Below, piece by piece: positions 25,322 to 34,800 of a stretch of 52,828 bases of DNA; within the stretch, counting starts at the first letter, position 1; every line of letters starts with the position of its first letter. A program made the translations under genes and the position numbers. The stretch is taken from positions 1 through 52,828 of the forward strand of contig CAMNSA010000016.1 of assembly GCA_946554335.1 (NCBI GenBank). Reading direction: 5' to 3'. The DNA comes from an uncultured Neglectibacter sp. Lineage in GTDB: Bacteria > Bacillota > Clostridia > Oscillospirales > Acutalibacteraceae. Below the pieces are notes generated by a model, which made no database searches, was not told the origin of the DNA, and saw only the letters and a list, made by a program, of their open reading frames with translations.

Positions 25322-26530
25322 ATGGATCTTACTAAGATGAAGCGCAAATACGCCTACACCCTGGCCCGGGTAGGGCTCAATGTGCAGAAGGGGCAAACCG
25401 TTCTGGTAGAGGCCGCCATTGAAGGCTGGCAGTTTGTCAGCACATTCGCGGAGGAATGTTATAAGCTGGGAGCCGGGAATGTGGTGGTGCATTATCTCGA
25501 CCTGCCCAATATGAAGGTGGCCGCCCAATACCGCAGCGACGAGGACATGCGCCGGGTGGAAGACTGGGAATACGCCATGCACCAGGGGTATTTGGATGAA
25601 GGAGCCTGTTATGTACGGCTGGAGGGTGTAAACCCCAAGCTGATGGAGGAGGTTTCAGAAAAGAACTCCAACGCAATCTTCGCCCATGTGGACACGGTGC
25701 GTAATATCATGCGCAAGGCCAGCCGGGAAAAGCACTGTCAGTGGCTCATCGCCATGATCCCCACCGTGGAGTGGGCGGAATATATTCTGGACAAAACCGG
25801 AAAGGAAGCGGAGGAGGAGCTTTGGAAGCTGCTCTTCAAGCTCTGCTATATTGACGAAGACAACGATGTGATCAAAACCTGGGAGGAAAAAGACCGGAAA
25901 ACCGCCCGGCGCGGCCAGTCAGTGGACGACCTGAAGCTTACAAAGCTTCACTATACCGCCTCAAACGGCACCGATCTCACAGTGGGGCTTACCCCCTGGT
26001 CAAAATTCGGCAGAGATGTGGCCGCTCCTGAGGAAAGCTCTGTTGTTTTCCATGCCAATATCCCCACGGAGGAAATCTGCACCACGCCCAGCAAATTTGA
26101 GACCAACGGCGTCGTCTATGCCTCCCGCCCTCTGGTGCTGGGCGGAAAAAAGATTGACAAATTCGGCTTCCGCTTTGAAAAGGGCAAGGTAGTAGAGGTC
26201 ATCGCCGAAGAGGGAAAAGAAATGCTGGAGGCCTTGATCGCCACCGATGAAAACGCCGGATATCTGGGAGAAGTGGCTTTGGTAGAGTACCACTCCCCCA
26301 TCAGCATGAGCGGGCTTACCTACTACACCACGCTGATTGATGAAAATGCCAGCTGTCATCTGGCCCTGGGCCGTGGCCTGAACGCCGCCTCCGAAGAACA
26401 AAAGGCAGTATTTAACGATTCCACCATCCATGTGGATTTCATGATCGGCACTGCTGACATGAATATCACCGGAACGACAGAGGACGGGAAAGAAGTGGAA
26501 ATCTTCCGAAATGGGGATTTCGCCATCTGA
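25322..26530 (+). CDS. M29-family metalloaminopeptidase (AmpS/PepS type)
   Basis: Cytoplasmic aminopeptidase of the thermophilic aminopeptidase family M29, 402 residues, which is the usual length. Metal-ligand motifs are present in order: FHANIPTEEICTTP (Glu), GEVALVEYHSP (Glu, His), NASCHLALG (His) and STIHVDFMIGT (His, Asp). It begins MDLTKMKRKYAYTLARVGL and the ATG follows AAAAAGGAGCGG. It is transcribed divergently from the D-amino-acid operon, about 170 bases apart, and converges on the XRE regulator. Such enzymes complete intracellular peptide degradation. Confidence 0.95.
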   Translation: MDLTKMKRKYAYTLARVGLNVQKGQTVLVEAAIEGWQFVSTFAEECYKLGAGNVVVHYLDLPNMKVAAQYRSDEDMRRVEDWEYAMHQGYLDEGACYVRLEGVNPKLMEEVSEKNSNAIFAHVDTVRNIMRKASREKHCQWLIAMIPTVEWAEYILDKTGKEAEEELWKLLFKLCYIDEDNDVIKTWEEKDRKTARRGQSVDDLKLTKLHYTASNGTDLTVGLTPWSKFGRDVAAPEESSVVFHANIPTEEICTTPSKFETNGVVYASRPLVLGGKKIDKFGFRFEKGKVVEVIAEEGKEMLEALIATDENAGYLGEVALVEYHSPISMSGLTYYTTLIDENASCHLALGRGLNAASEEQKAVFNDSTIHVDFMIGTADMNITGTTEDGKEVEIFRNGDFAI

Positions 26531-26541
26531 AAAACGGCTTT

Positions 26542-26826
26542 TCAGGAATGAGGCAAGGAAGCTTTGGAAAATAACTCCTGAAAGCTGATCCCCAAAACGT
26601 CGATCAAAGCCACTACTTCTATATCCGTCACAAACCTTTGCCCGGATTCGATCCGCTGGACGGCGTTCTTGTCCAGGGACAGCCCGCAAAGCTGCAGCCG
26701 GTCTGCCAGCTCCCTCTGGGAGAGCCCGAGCTGCTTGCGCACCGCCGCCACATTTCGGCCGCAAAGATTGTTCCTTCCGTCTGCCGCTTTATTGATAAAC
26801 AAATATTTCTCCACCTTTTTTGACAT
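26542..26826 (-). CDS. XRE-family transcriptional regulator
   Basis: A 94-residue DNA-binding protein with a helix-turn-helix of the Cro/CI type at about 26-85 (VRKQLGLSQRELADRLQL, then DKNAVQRIESGQRFV). It has no effector domain. The 5' end lies 143 bases from the divergent ABC-2 exporter genes, with two inverted repeats between them, so it probably controls itself and the exporter. A TATAAT box lies on the minus strand at about 26850-26855. The Shine-Dalgarno is weak and overlaps an inverted repeat. Confidence 0.88.
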   Translation of the reverse strand: MSKKVEKYLFINKAADGRNNLCGRNVAAVRKQLGLSQRELADRLQLCGLSLDKNAVQRIESGQRFVTDIEVVALIDVLGISFQELFSKASLPHS

Positions 26827-26843
26827 TTGGTGCTTGTCACCAA
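26827..26843. promoter_or_regulatory. Inverted repeat at the XRE start (candidate operator)
   Basis: TTGGTG-N5-CACCAA directly adjoins the regulator's ATG. It could be an autoregulatory operator, or an RNA hairpin that hides the binding site GGTGA. Confidence 0.45.
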
Positions 26844-26873
26844 GTGGATTATATGTTATTCTATTTTCCGTTA

Positions 26874-26892
26874 TGACATTCAGTAAATGTCA
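26874..26892. promoter_or_regulatory. Inverted repeat TGACATT-N5-AATGTCA (candidate operator)
   Basis: Perfect seven-base arms in the divergent spacer, just upstream of the TATAAT box of the XRE gene and 78 bases before the exporter's first start. The symmetry and size suit a small dimeric helix-turn-helix repressor such as the adjacent XRE protein. Confidence 0.5.
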
Positions 26893-26969
26893 TCCAAGAA
26901 GTTCCGTACAAAATAATTAAGCGGCGGCCTGTTCCAAACCGGCTATCTTATCTCTGAGGAGAGGTGCAG

Positions 26970-27758
26970 ATGAAAAAATACTGGATCGTATTTAAAAAAT
27001 CCCTGAAGTCCGAGCTCATTTACCGCTGGGCGGCACTGTGGAGAATTCTGGGCGCAGTGCTGGAATTCCTCATCCAGATATTCCTCTGGCGGGCGCTGCT
27101 GGGTACAGAGGCCCACAACGGCGTAAGCTTTTCCGATATGCTTTTGTATGTGCTGATCAACTCCTTCATGATGCAGCTGACTCACACCAATGTGGCGGGA
27201 ATGATCGAGAACGCCATGATAGACGGCACTGTTTCCATGGAGCTTTTGCGCCCCATTTCCTACAAGGGCTACCTGCTGTCCCAAATGCTGGGGAAAAACA
27301 TCTACGGCTCTCTGACTGCTACAGTGCCGGTTCTGCTTTTGAGCCTCTTTTTCCTTTCCGGGGCTGTTTTGCCGGACTTCGTACATATCCTGCTGTTTTT
27401 TCTGTCTGCGATTTTGGGCATTGCCTTGCTCTTTGAAGTCACCTACCTTTTTGGCCTCACGGCCTTTTGGCTCCAGCGCTGCTGGTTTATCCGTTTTTAC
27501 CTGTACGGATTTCAGAACATTTTCGGCGGCACACTGGTGCCCATCTGGTTCTATCCGGAGCTTTTGAAGACATTGAGCTATTGGCTTCCCTTTCGCTACA
27601 TGACCTTCGAGCCCATCAATCTCTTTCTCATGAAAACTCAGCTAGAACAGGCGTGGATACCCATACTGGCAGCATTCTTGTGGCTGGTTGGCCTAAGTAT
27701 AGCGGATAATCTGATATGGCGGGCGGCGGCAAGAAAGCTCACCGTCAACGGCGGATGA
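26970..27758 (+). CDS. ABC-2 type exporter permease, subunit 1
   Basis: A 262-residue integral membrane protein with about six predicted helices (for example VLLLSLFFLSGAVLP and ILAAFLWLVGLSIADNLIW). It matches the uncharacterised permease pair found with a dedicated ATPase (COG4587/COG3694 with COG4586). It contains MIENAMIDGTVSMELLRPIS, the cytoplasmic GxxxxxLLxP loop of this group. The ATG at 26970 follows GAGGAGAGG; a GTG six bases earlier lies inside the binding site. The substrate is unknown. It is the first gene of a three-gene exporter operon. Confidence 0.88.
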   Translation: MKKYWIVFKKSLKSELIYRWAALWRILGAVLEFLIQIFLWRALLGTEAHNGVSFSDMLLYVLINSFMMQLTHTNVAGMIENAMIDGTVSMELLRPISYKGYLLSQMLGKNIYGSLTATVPVLLLSLFFLSGAVLPDFVHILLFFLSAILGIALLFEVTYLFGLTAFWLQRCWFIRFYLYGFQNIFGGTLVPIWFYPELLKTLSYWLPFRYMTFEPINLFLMKTQLEQAWIPILAAFLWLVGLSIADNLIWRAAARKLTVNGG

Positions 27759-27774
27759 AAGGAGTGTGGACGAT

Positions 27775-28584
27775 ATGAAAGATTTCTGGCGGCTGTTCAC
27801 CAGCTTTTTCAAGGTGGCCCTGCGCCGGGAGATGGCTTACCGGGGCACCTTTCTGGCAGGGATCATCGGACAGTGGATCAGCTACGGCGCCGCCTTTTTA
27901 GGCCTCTACATCACGGTTTCCAGCTTCCAAGTTCTGGGCGGCTGGAGCGGCCCGGAAGTGCTGATCCTCTACGGACTTTCCCTGATGTCCTACGCTGTGG
28001 GCGCATCCTTTTTCTTCAATTTTTCCAACGGGCTGATAGGGCGCATCCGCTCCGGTGAATTCGACGCCTCGCTGACAAAGCCCATCCACCCGTTTCTCCA
28101 CGAGGTATTTTCAGCGGGGTATAATGTGGGCTATATCAGCCATTTTACAGTCTCGCTTGCGATCATGGTACTCGCTTTTGCTAGCCTCTCCTACACGCCC
28201 ACTGTACAGAGCATCCTGTTTTTGATTTCCGCACTGCTGGGAGCGTCGCTCATTCAGGCGGCAGGGCTGATCGCTTCCTCCACCATGAGCTTCTTTTCGG
28301 TGGGAAACAACCCCATCGCAGACTTTCTGCTCTATGACATGAAAGAGTTTACCAACTACCCCATCACCATCTTTCCCAGGGGAATACAGTTTGTGCTCAC
28401 CTTTCTTCTGCCCTTCGCGTTTATGAACTTTTACCCAGCCGCTGCCCTGCTCGGCAAGCCCATTCCGGAGGGCTATCCCGCGTTTTTGCCCTATCTCAGT
28501 CCGCTGGCAGGCGCGCTGGTGTTCACGCTGAGCATTTTGCTGTGGAACTGGGGACTCAAGCATTATAAGAGCACCGGCTCGTAA
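27775..28584 (+). CDS. ABC-2 type exporter permease, subunit 2
   Basis: A 269-residue membrane protein of the same superfamily as the preceding gene, with about six helices and the related loop LIGRIRSGEFDASLTKPIHP. It would form the heterodimeric channel with the previous permease. The ATG at 27775 has GGAG ten bases upstream; the GTG at 27766 is too close to that site. There are 16 bases between the two permease genes and 14 bases to the ATPase gene, consistent with one transcript. Confidence 0.88.
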   Translation: MKDFWRLFTSFFKVALRREMAYRGTFLAGIIGQWISYGAAFLGLYITVSSFQVLGGWSGPEVLILYGLSLMSYAVGASFFFNFSNGLIGRIRSGEFDASLTKPIHPFLHEVFSAGYNVGYISHFTVSLAIMVLAFASLSYTPTVQSILFLISALLGASLIQAAGLIASSTMSFFSVGNNPIADFLLYDMKEFTNYPITIFPRGIQFVLTFLLPFAFMNFYPAAALLGKPIPEGYPAFLPYLSPLAGALVFTLSILLWNWGLKHYKSTGS

Positions 28585-28598
28585 AGAGGAGGAGCGAC

Positions 28599-29597
28599 AT
28601 GAGTTTTATTGAAGTAAAGGATCTTTGTAAGGAATATCGGATCGCCAAATCCGAAAAGGGGATCGCGGGAGCCGTCAAATCTCTGTTTCACCGGGAGTAC
28701 ACGGTAAAGGAAGCGGTCAAAAACATATCCTTTTCTCTGGAAAAGGGTGAGATGGTGGGCTATATTGGCCCCAACGGAGCGGGAAAATCCACCACCATCA
28801 AAATGCTTTCCGGTGTGCTGCTGCCTACCAGCGGCACAGCGAAAGTCGGAGATATTATCCCCTACGAGAACAGAAAGGAAAACGCCAAGCGGATCGGCGT
28901 GGTGTTCGGCCAGCGCTCTCAGCTCTATTGGGACCTGCCCATTTCAGACACCTTCGACCTGTACGAAAGCCTTTACTCCGTTCCAAAAGAGCGCTTCCGC
29001 AAGAACTGCGATTATTTCACCGAACTGCTGGACATGAAGGACTTTCTCCATCAGCCGGTGAGGCAGCTGAGCCTGGGACAGAAGATGAAAGCCAATATCG
29101 CCATTGCCCTGCTCCACGACCCGGAGGTGCTGTATCTGGACGAGCCTACCATCGGTCTGGACGTCACCAGCAAAAAGGTGCTGCGCGACGCGCTGAAAAG
29201 CATCAACGAGGAAAAGAAAACCACCATCATCCTCACCACTCACGATATGGACGATATCGAGGCGGTATGCAAGCGGCTGATCATGATCGACCGGGGGCAA
29301 AAGCTGTTTGACGGGACCCTCAGGGACTTCCGGGAAACCTACAACGACGGCTTCACCATCAAGCTGGAATTTGACGGAGCGCTTCCTCCCTGGCAGGAAA
29401 GCAGCAGCTACGAGCTTCTGGAAGAGGCCGAGCATCATTGGCTTATCAAATCCGGGGCAGAAACAACCGCCAAGGCCGCCATGATTGAGCTGATCGAACG
29501 GTACAACCCTGTCAACCTCTATGTGCAGGAGGAGAGGATCGAGGATATCGTGCGCAGGGCCTATGCCCTAGACCGGGAGGCCCCGGAAGACGCCTGA
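28599..29597 (+). CDS. ABC transporter ATP-binding protein
   Basis: A 332-residue ATPase driving the two permeases just upstream. Walker A is GPNGAGKST, the Q-loop is VVFGQRSQLYWDLP, the signature is LSLGQKMKANIAIALL, Walker B is VLYLDEPTIGLD and the H-loop His is in TTHDMDDIE. The GQRSQLYWDLP Q-loop is characteristic of the COG4586 class. An accessory C-terminal region of about 90 residues follows the core. The start follows AGAGGAGGAG. A terminator closes the operon. Confidence 0.95.
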   Translation: MSFIEVKDLCKEYRIAKSEKGIAGAVKSLFHREYTVKEAVKNISFSLEKGEMVGYIGPNGAGKSTTIKMLSGVLLPTSGTAKVGDIIPYENRKENAKRIGVVFGQRSQLYWDLPISDTFDLYESLYSVPKERFRKNCDYFTELLDMKDFLHQPVRQLSLGQKMKANIAIALLHDPEVLYLDEPTIGLDVTSKKVLRDALKSINEEKKTTIILTTHDMDDIEAVCKRLIMIDRGQKLFDGTLRDFRETYNDGFTIKLEFDGALPPWQESSSYELLEEAEHHWLIKSGAETTAKAAMIELIERYNPVNLYVQEERIEDIVRRAYALDREAPEDA

Positions 29598-29614
29598 TCA
29601 CACATTCCAAAAGA

Positions 29615-29654
29615 GGCTCCACCGAGAATTGTTACCGCTTCTCGGTGGAGCCTT
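29615..29654 (+). terminator. Terminator after the ABC-2 operon
   Basis: Fourteen-base perfect arms (GGCTCCACCGAGAA and its complement) around a ten-base loop, 17 bases after the stop and followed by TTGTT. Confidence 0.8.
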
Positions 29655-29669
29655 GTTCGTATACCTGTT

Positions 29670-31043
29670 TTATTCCCCGGCGGGATAGCTCTCCTTTTCC
29701 CGCTGAGAGCACTCCCACAGCTGGGACGCGGTAGGAGACCAATGCTCTGCGTAGGCCTTGCACTTCTCACAGAGATGCTCCGCCGTCTCCGGGGATTGCA
29801 GGTCCGTGGAGTGTGCTCCGGTACGCTCCACCATTTCCCGCAGCTTATCCGGATTCTCCAGCATGGGACAGGGCATCAGATGGTTGTCGTTAAAGGGCTG
29901 TCCGTCGTGGTAAGCCATAAAGATCGGAGAACGCAGCACATCCAGCAAGCTCATCTCTCGAATATTGGCATTGGAATAATGGATGAACACACAGGGATCG
30001 CAGTCTCCGTTGGCATTGATATGAAAATACCGTCTTCCCCCTGCAATACAGCCCTGCACAAACTCTCCGTCATTTTGGAAATCCATGGCGAAAATGGGCT
30101 TGTTACGCCGTGCCTCCCGGATCTTATGATACATAAACTCCCGCTGCTTCGGCGTAGGCAGCAGCTCGGGCACAGCGTCATTGCCGATGGGCATATAATG
30201 GAAATACCACACAAAGGACGCGCCCCACTCTACCATCTGGTCGAAATATTCATCACTGCTGATGGAGGCAAAATTCTGGCTGGTATAGCAGCAGCTGATT
30301 CCAAAGGGCAGGTGTTTTTCCTTGAGCAAAGACATGGCCTCCACCACCCTGCGGTAGGTGCCTGACCCGCGCCGCTCGTCCGTAGCGGCCTCGAACCCCT
30401 CTACGCTGATAGCGGGCATAAAGTTCTTGACGCTGAGCATCTCCTGCGCAAATTCCTCGTCGATCAATGTGGCGTTGGTAAAGCAGAGAAACTGACAATC
30501 GCTGTGCTTTCTGCACAGCGCGATAAGATCACGCTTTCGCACCAGAGGCTCTCCGCCGGTATAAATATAGATGTACACTCCCAATTCCTTGCCCTGCATG
30601 ATAATGGAATCGATCTCGTCAAAGCTCAGATTCAACCGGTTTCCGTACTCCGCCGCCCAGCAGCCGGTGCAATGCAGGTTGCAGGCAGAGGTGGGGTCCA
30701 GCAGGATAGCCCAGGGGATATTGCAGCCGTACCTTTCCCTTAATTCCTCCTGGCGGGGCCAGCCTACCAGATTGCCGTTGATGATGAAATTCTCAAAGAC
30801 TGCCTTGAGCACCTCTTTATCCGTTTGGGTAAAAATACGGATCATCAGGCGGTGCATGGCACAGTCTCTGTCTTCGATCACCTTTCGAAAGGCCGCTCGC
30901 TGGACAGGGAAGCCCTCATCCCCTTTAGGCGCAAACCGGTCTACCCAGTCCATAAGCTTGGGTAGATTCTCCTCCGGGTCGCGTTCGATATACTCAAACG
31001 CTTTCTTCAGTCCGAATCGTACCATTCTGTTTGACGTATCCAT
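29670..31043 (-). CDS. Radical SAM protein with C-terminal Cys-rich (SPASM-like) domain
   Basis: A 457-residue enzyme. An N-terminal helical region of about 100 residues precedes the radical SAM core, with DPTSACNLHCTGCWAAEYG giving CxxxCxxC for the SAM [4Fe-4S] cluster and IYIYTGGEPLVRKRD. The C-terminus has further cysteines (FVQGCIAGG, CDPCVFIHYS, MPCPM, CEKC) suggesting one or two auxiliary clusters. The class is widespread in Clostridia as an uncharacterised radical SAM/SPASM group. No peptide substrate gene was seen beside it. The ATG at 31043 follows GGAGG; an upstream in-frame start has no similarity. Confidence 0.88.
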   Translation of the reverse strand: MDTSNRMVRFGLKKAFEYIERDPEENLPKLMDWVDRFAPKGDEGFPVQRAAFRKVIEDRDCAMHRLMIRIFTQTDKEVLKAVFENFIINGNLVGWPRQEELRERYGCNIPWAILLDPTSACNLHCTGCWAAEYGNRLNLSFDEIDSIIMQGKELGVYIYIYTGGEPLVRKRDLIALCRKHSDCQFLCFTNATLIDEEFAQEMLSVKNFMPAISVEGFEAATDERRGSGTYRRVVEAMSLLKEKHLPFGISCCYTSQNFASISSDEYFDQMVEWGASFVWYFHYMPIGNDAVPELLPTPKQREFMYHKIREARRNKPIFAMDFQNDGEFVQGCIAGGRRYFHINANGDCDPCVFIHYSNANIREMSLLDVLRSPIFMAYHDGQPFNDNHLMPCPMLENPDKLREMVERTGAHSTDLQSPETAEHLCEKCKAYAEHWSPTASQLWECSQREKESYPAGE

Positions 31044-31108
31044 GAGATAACCTCCTTGCAGTTTTTTCTGCTGCCAGTATATCCCATGAAAACCTTCGAC
31101 ATCAATCG

Positions 31109-31153
31109 ACAAAATCCGCCCTTGTCTGAATTTAAGACAAGAACGGATTTTGT
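31109..31153 (-). terminator. Terminator after the TetR gene
   Basis: A long imperfect stem: ACAAAATCCG and CGGATTTTGT enclose CTTGTCT and AGACAAG with a small internal bulge. It lies ten bases after the stop of the TetR gene and upstream of the radical SAM gene. Confidence 0.7.
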
Positions 31154-31162
31154 ATAAATACT

Positions 31163-31720
31163 TTATTTCAGAAATTTCTCCAAAGCGTTTTCCATGCTGC
31201 CGTCCATGATCACAAAATAGTCCTCCAGCTTGACATGGCGTTCATCCGGCATGCCCGCCTCTACCCACTCCAAAAACAGCGCGGTGATCCCCCGGGCGTA
31301 TATCATACAGATAAACTCCCGCTTGTCCTCCGGGACTCGCTGCGCCTGGGGATACAGCTCTATGATCTCCCCCACCGTTTCCGCAGCCCGCTTCACCATG
31401 ATCCGTTCGTATTGGATCCGGTTGGTGGAATCATAGGCGTGCAGGATCACAGGCTTGTGCAGGTAAAAATAGTGAAACAGCAGTCTGATTTTTTCCTGCC
31501 AGTCCGTCTCCTTTTCAAAATGCAGATCGATGTAGCTTTCGATCTCCCGAACCAGCGTCCATTCGATCAGGTCGTAAATATCGTGAAAATGATAGTAAAA
31601 GGTCTGCCGGTTCACTCCGCACTGGGCCGCGATATCCTTCACGGAGATCTTTTCAATGCTCCGCTTCAAAAGCAGCGTTTCCAGCGCTTGCGCCAGCGCC
31701 TCCTTGGTGGTCTGCCGCAT
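31163..31720 (-). CDS. TetR-family transcriptional regulator
   Basis: A 185-residue regulator. The N-terminal helix-turn-helix shows RSIEKISVKDIAAQCGVNRQTFYYHFHDIYDLI. The C-terminal ligand domain resembles the TetR_C_8 type found in dihydroxyacetone-kinase-linked and related Firmicutes regulators. The ligand is unknown. It lies between the large ABC transporter and the radical SAM gene, all on the minus strand, and may regulate either one. About 176 bases separate it from the transporter stop, and I see no gene in that gap. Confidence 0.9.
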   Translation of the reverse strand: MRQTTKEALAQALETLLLKRSIEKISVKDIAAQCGVNRQTFYYHFHDIYDLIEWTLVREIESYIDLHFEKETDWQEKIRLLFHYFYLHKPVILHAYDSTNRIQYERIMVKRAAETVGEIIELYPQAQRVPEDKREFICMIYARGITALFLEWVEAGMPDERHVKLEDYFVIMDGSMENALEKFLK

Positions 31721-31896
31721 ATAAAAACCCTTTCCCTTTAGTTATGAAAACTATTATATGCCGGAAAGAGGCAGATTTCAAGCGTTTTTCTCCTGATAAG
31801 GCGGGGAAACTCCGGCCGGTCTGCGACAGCGGAAAAAGATTACGCTAATGGGGCGCTGGTGACGAACTCAGCTGTGCGGCAGCTCCGGGCCAGCAA

Positions 31897-34800
31897 TCAC
31901 TCCGTACGAAGCGCCACCACAGGGTCCTTCTTCGCCGCGCTGCGGGAGGGGATGATGCCGGAAATCAAGGTCAGCAGGATACTGATCAGCACCAAAGCGA
32001 CAGCCACCGGCACAGGCAAAAAGGCATTGAGCCCGGCGATACCGGTAAAGTGATACATCAACCGATTGATGGGAATACAGAGCAGGTAGGTGACCAGAAC
32101 TCCCAGCAATCCGGAAATAAACCCGATAATGATGGTCTCCGCATTGAACATGCTGGACACATTGCGCTTGGAGGCTCCGATAGCTCTCAAAATGCCGATC
32201 TCCTTTGTACGCTCCTGCACGGAAATCAAAGTGATGACGCCGATCATGATGGAGGAAACGATCAGCGACACCGCCACAAAGGCGATCAGCACATAGGTGA
32301 TGGCGTCGATGATAGAGGTCACAGAGGACATCATCAGCCCTACATAATCTGTGTATTCGATCTTCTTCAGATCCTCCACCGTGTCGTTGTAGGCGGTGAT
32401 CGACTCTTCGATAATACCCTTGCTGCCGAAGGTGGCGGCGTACAGGTTGATGGAGGCGGGGCTTTCCGGGTCCACATATCCCAGGGTGAGAAGGTTCGCG
32501 TCGTAATCTGACTCGGAGAATTCCAGCACCTCGTCATAATATCTTGCGCACTGGGCGTCGGTGTATTCCGGTAGCTCCTGGGCTAAAGCCCCTGCCAGCT
32601 GCTGGGTAGTAAGCGCCGCCATCTGCTCCCGCACTCCGGCGGAATACCGGGCGTAATACTGCTCTTCCCACATCTGGGTGAACAGCTCCTCCAGGTCCTC
32701 GTCGCTCATGGAGGCAAGGTATTCCTTGATATTCTCCTCGTTCATGCCGGCCTGCTGGGTAATGCCCGTGAGCAAAGTTTCTTCCATGTCGGCGCGGGTC
32801 ATGGAGCCCAGCTGCTCCTTTTTCGCCTCTTCCACCTGCTCTTCGTCGGGCAGACTCTTGATAGTGAGGTAGGCGTCCGCTTTTCCCTGCTCGTCCAGGG
32901 CGTCGATATGAGATATGAAATCCGCCGCCTTGCTTGCCTCATCCGCAGTCTCCGCGGCGTCCCGGAAAGGAAGGCCGGTAAAGATATCCGTATCCGGAGA
33001 ATCCTGCTGGGCCTTGACCGTTTCGGAATCCTTCGCCTTTTCCATCAGGTATTCCGTAAGCTCATGAGTATAGCCGATAGACCCTGACAGCATGGAGGAG
33101 GCGGCCTCCTCGTTGGGACGAATGATGCCGGAAACCTTCAGGGAGAGGCCGTTGTCGTAGAGATACCGAAGCCCCGCCTTGGTGTCTCTCAAATCGGTAT
33201 AACAGCCGGTGGTCTCATCCAGGGCATAGCAGTCAGAGCTCAGAATGGTGCGAAACTCCATGCCGCAGATCTCTTCATAGCTCCAATTTTCCTCTTTCTT
33301 TTCCGCCTTTGTCTTATCCCTCACCGCCTGCATCAGGGCGTCGATATCCTCCTCGGGTTTAAGCCCCAAAGCGTAAAGGGTGATGTCGTCGATCTCGTTG
33401 TTATCGTCCACCACCAGCACGATCTCGTTGTACTCCCTGGGCCAGCTGCCGCAGATCAGATCGTACTGCTTTGTAAGCAGTGGATTGACGGGTCCGCCGT
33501 CCATGGCGGGCAGCAGCTCTTCCCACAGGATCATAGAGCTCCCCATGGGCATGAAGGCGTTCATGGTCTCCATACCCATTCCGTACTCCTCGCTCATGCC
33601 CAGCATGGAGGACATATCCATTCCAAAATATTCCAACAACAGCTCCTGCATCAGGGCCTGAGGGTCGCAGCGCAGGATCTGATCATCCACACTTTCCGTA
33701 TAGACCAGCAGATCGGCGTCATAGGTGTACTGCACACCGCTGACCGCCTGGGCAAGCTCGCTTTTCTCCCCTTCTTCATCGGTCTTTTCAAGCTCCTCCT
33801 CCAGATACTTCTTGAAGGAGGCAAGGTCATTCTTCGTTTCGGTGGAGGAATTCAATGCGTTGACCATGTCATAGACCATGGATTTTTCATAGACTTTGTC
33901 CCTGGGATGCTCCTTCCCGGCATGGGCGGCTCCGATAAAGGAGGTCATCAGGCTTCCCAGATCCATGGTCTGAGCCTCTAAGGTAATGGGATAGGAGGAA
34001 AGGGTGTCCTCCTGCAGGGCGTTAATATAGGAGGTCATCCCCTGGGACACCGCGAAGATCAGGGAAATGCCGATGATGCCGATGCTTCCCGCGAAGGCGG
34101 TGAGGGCGGTGCGTCCCTTTTTCGTAAAGAGGTTTTTTAAGGACAGACCGAAGGCGGTGGCGAAAGACATGGAGGGCTTTTTTGCCGCTTTTCCCCGAGG
34201 GGCGGCAGGGACCTCCGCCTCCTCCTTCAGTTCTTCCTCTGTCAGGGGGGCTGAGTCCTCCGTAATAAGGCCGTCCAGCATCCGCACAGTGCGGGTGGCG
34301 TATTTTTCCGCCAGCTCCGGATTATGGGTCACCATAATGACCAGCCGTTTTTGGGCGATACGCTTTAAAATATCCATCACCTGCACACTGGTTTCCGTAT
34401 CCAGCGCGCCGGTAGGCTCATCTGCCAGTACGATCTCCGGGTCGTTGACAATGGCTCTGGCGATGGCTACCCGCTGCATCTGCCCGCCGGACATCTGGCT
34501 GGGCTTTTTCCGCAGCTGGTTCCCCAGCCCCACCTCCTCCAAAGCTTGTTTTGCCCTCGCTCTGCGCTCCCTTTTGGACACGCCGGAAAGGGTCAATGCC
34601 AACTCCACATTCTGCAGCACTGTCTGATGAGGAATCAGGTTATAGCTTTGAAAGACAAAGCCGATGGAGTGATTGCGGTAGGCGTCCCAATCTCTGGCCC
34701 TGAAGCCCTTGGTGGAACGGCCGCCTATGAGCAGCTCGCCGGAATTATAGCCGTCCAATCCGCCGATGATATTGAGCATGGTAGTCTTTCCGCAGCCGGA

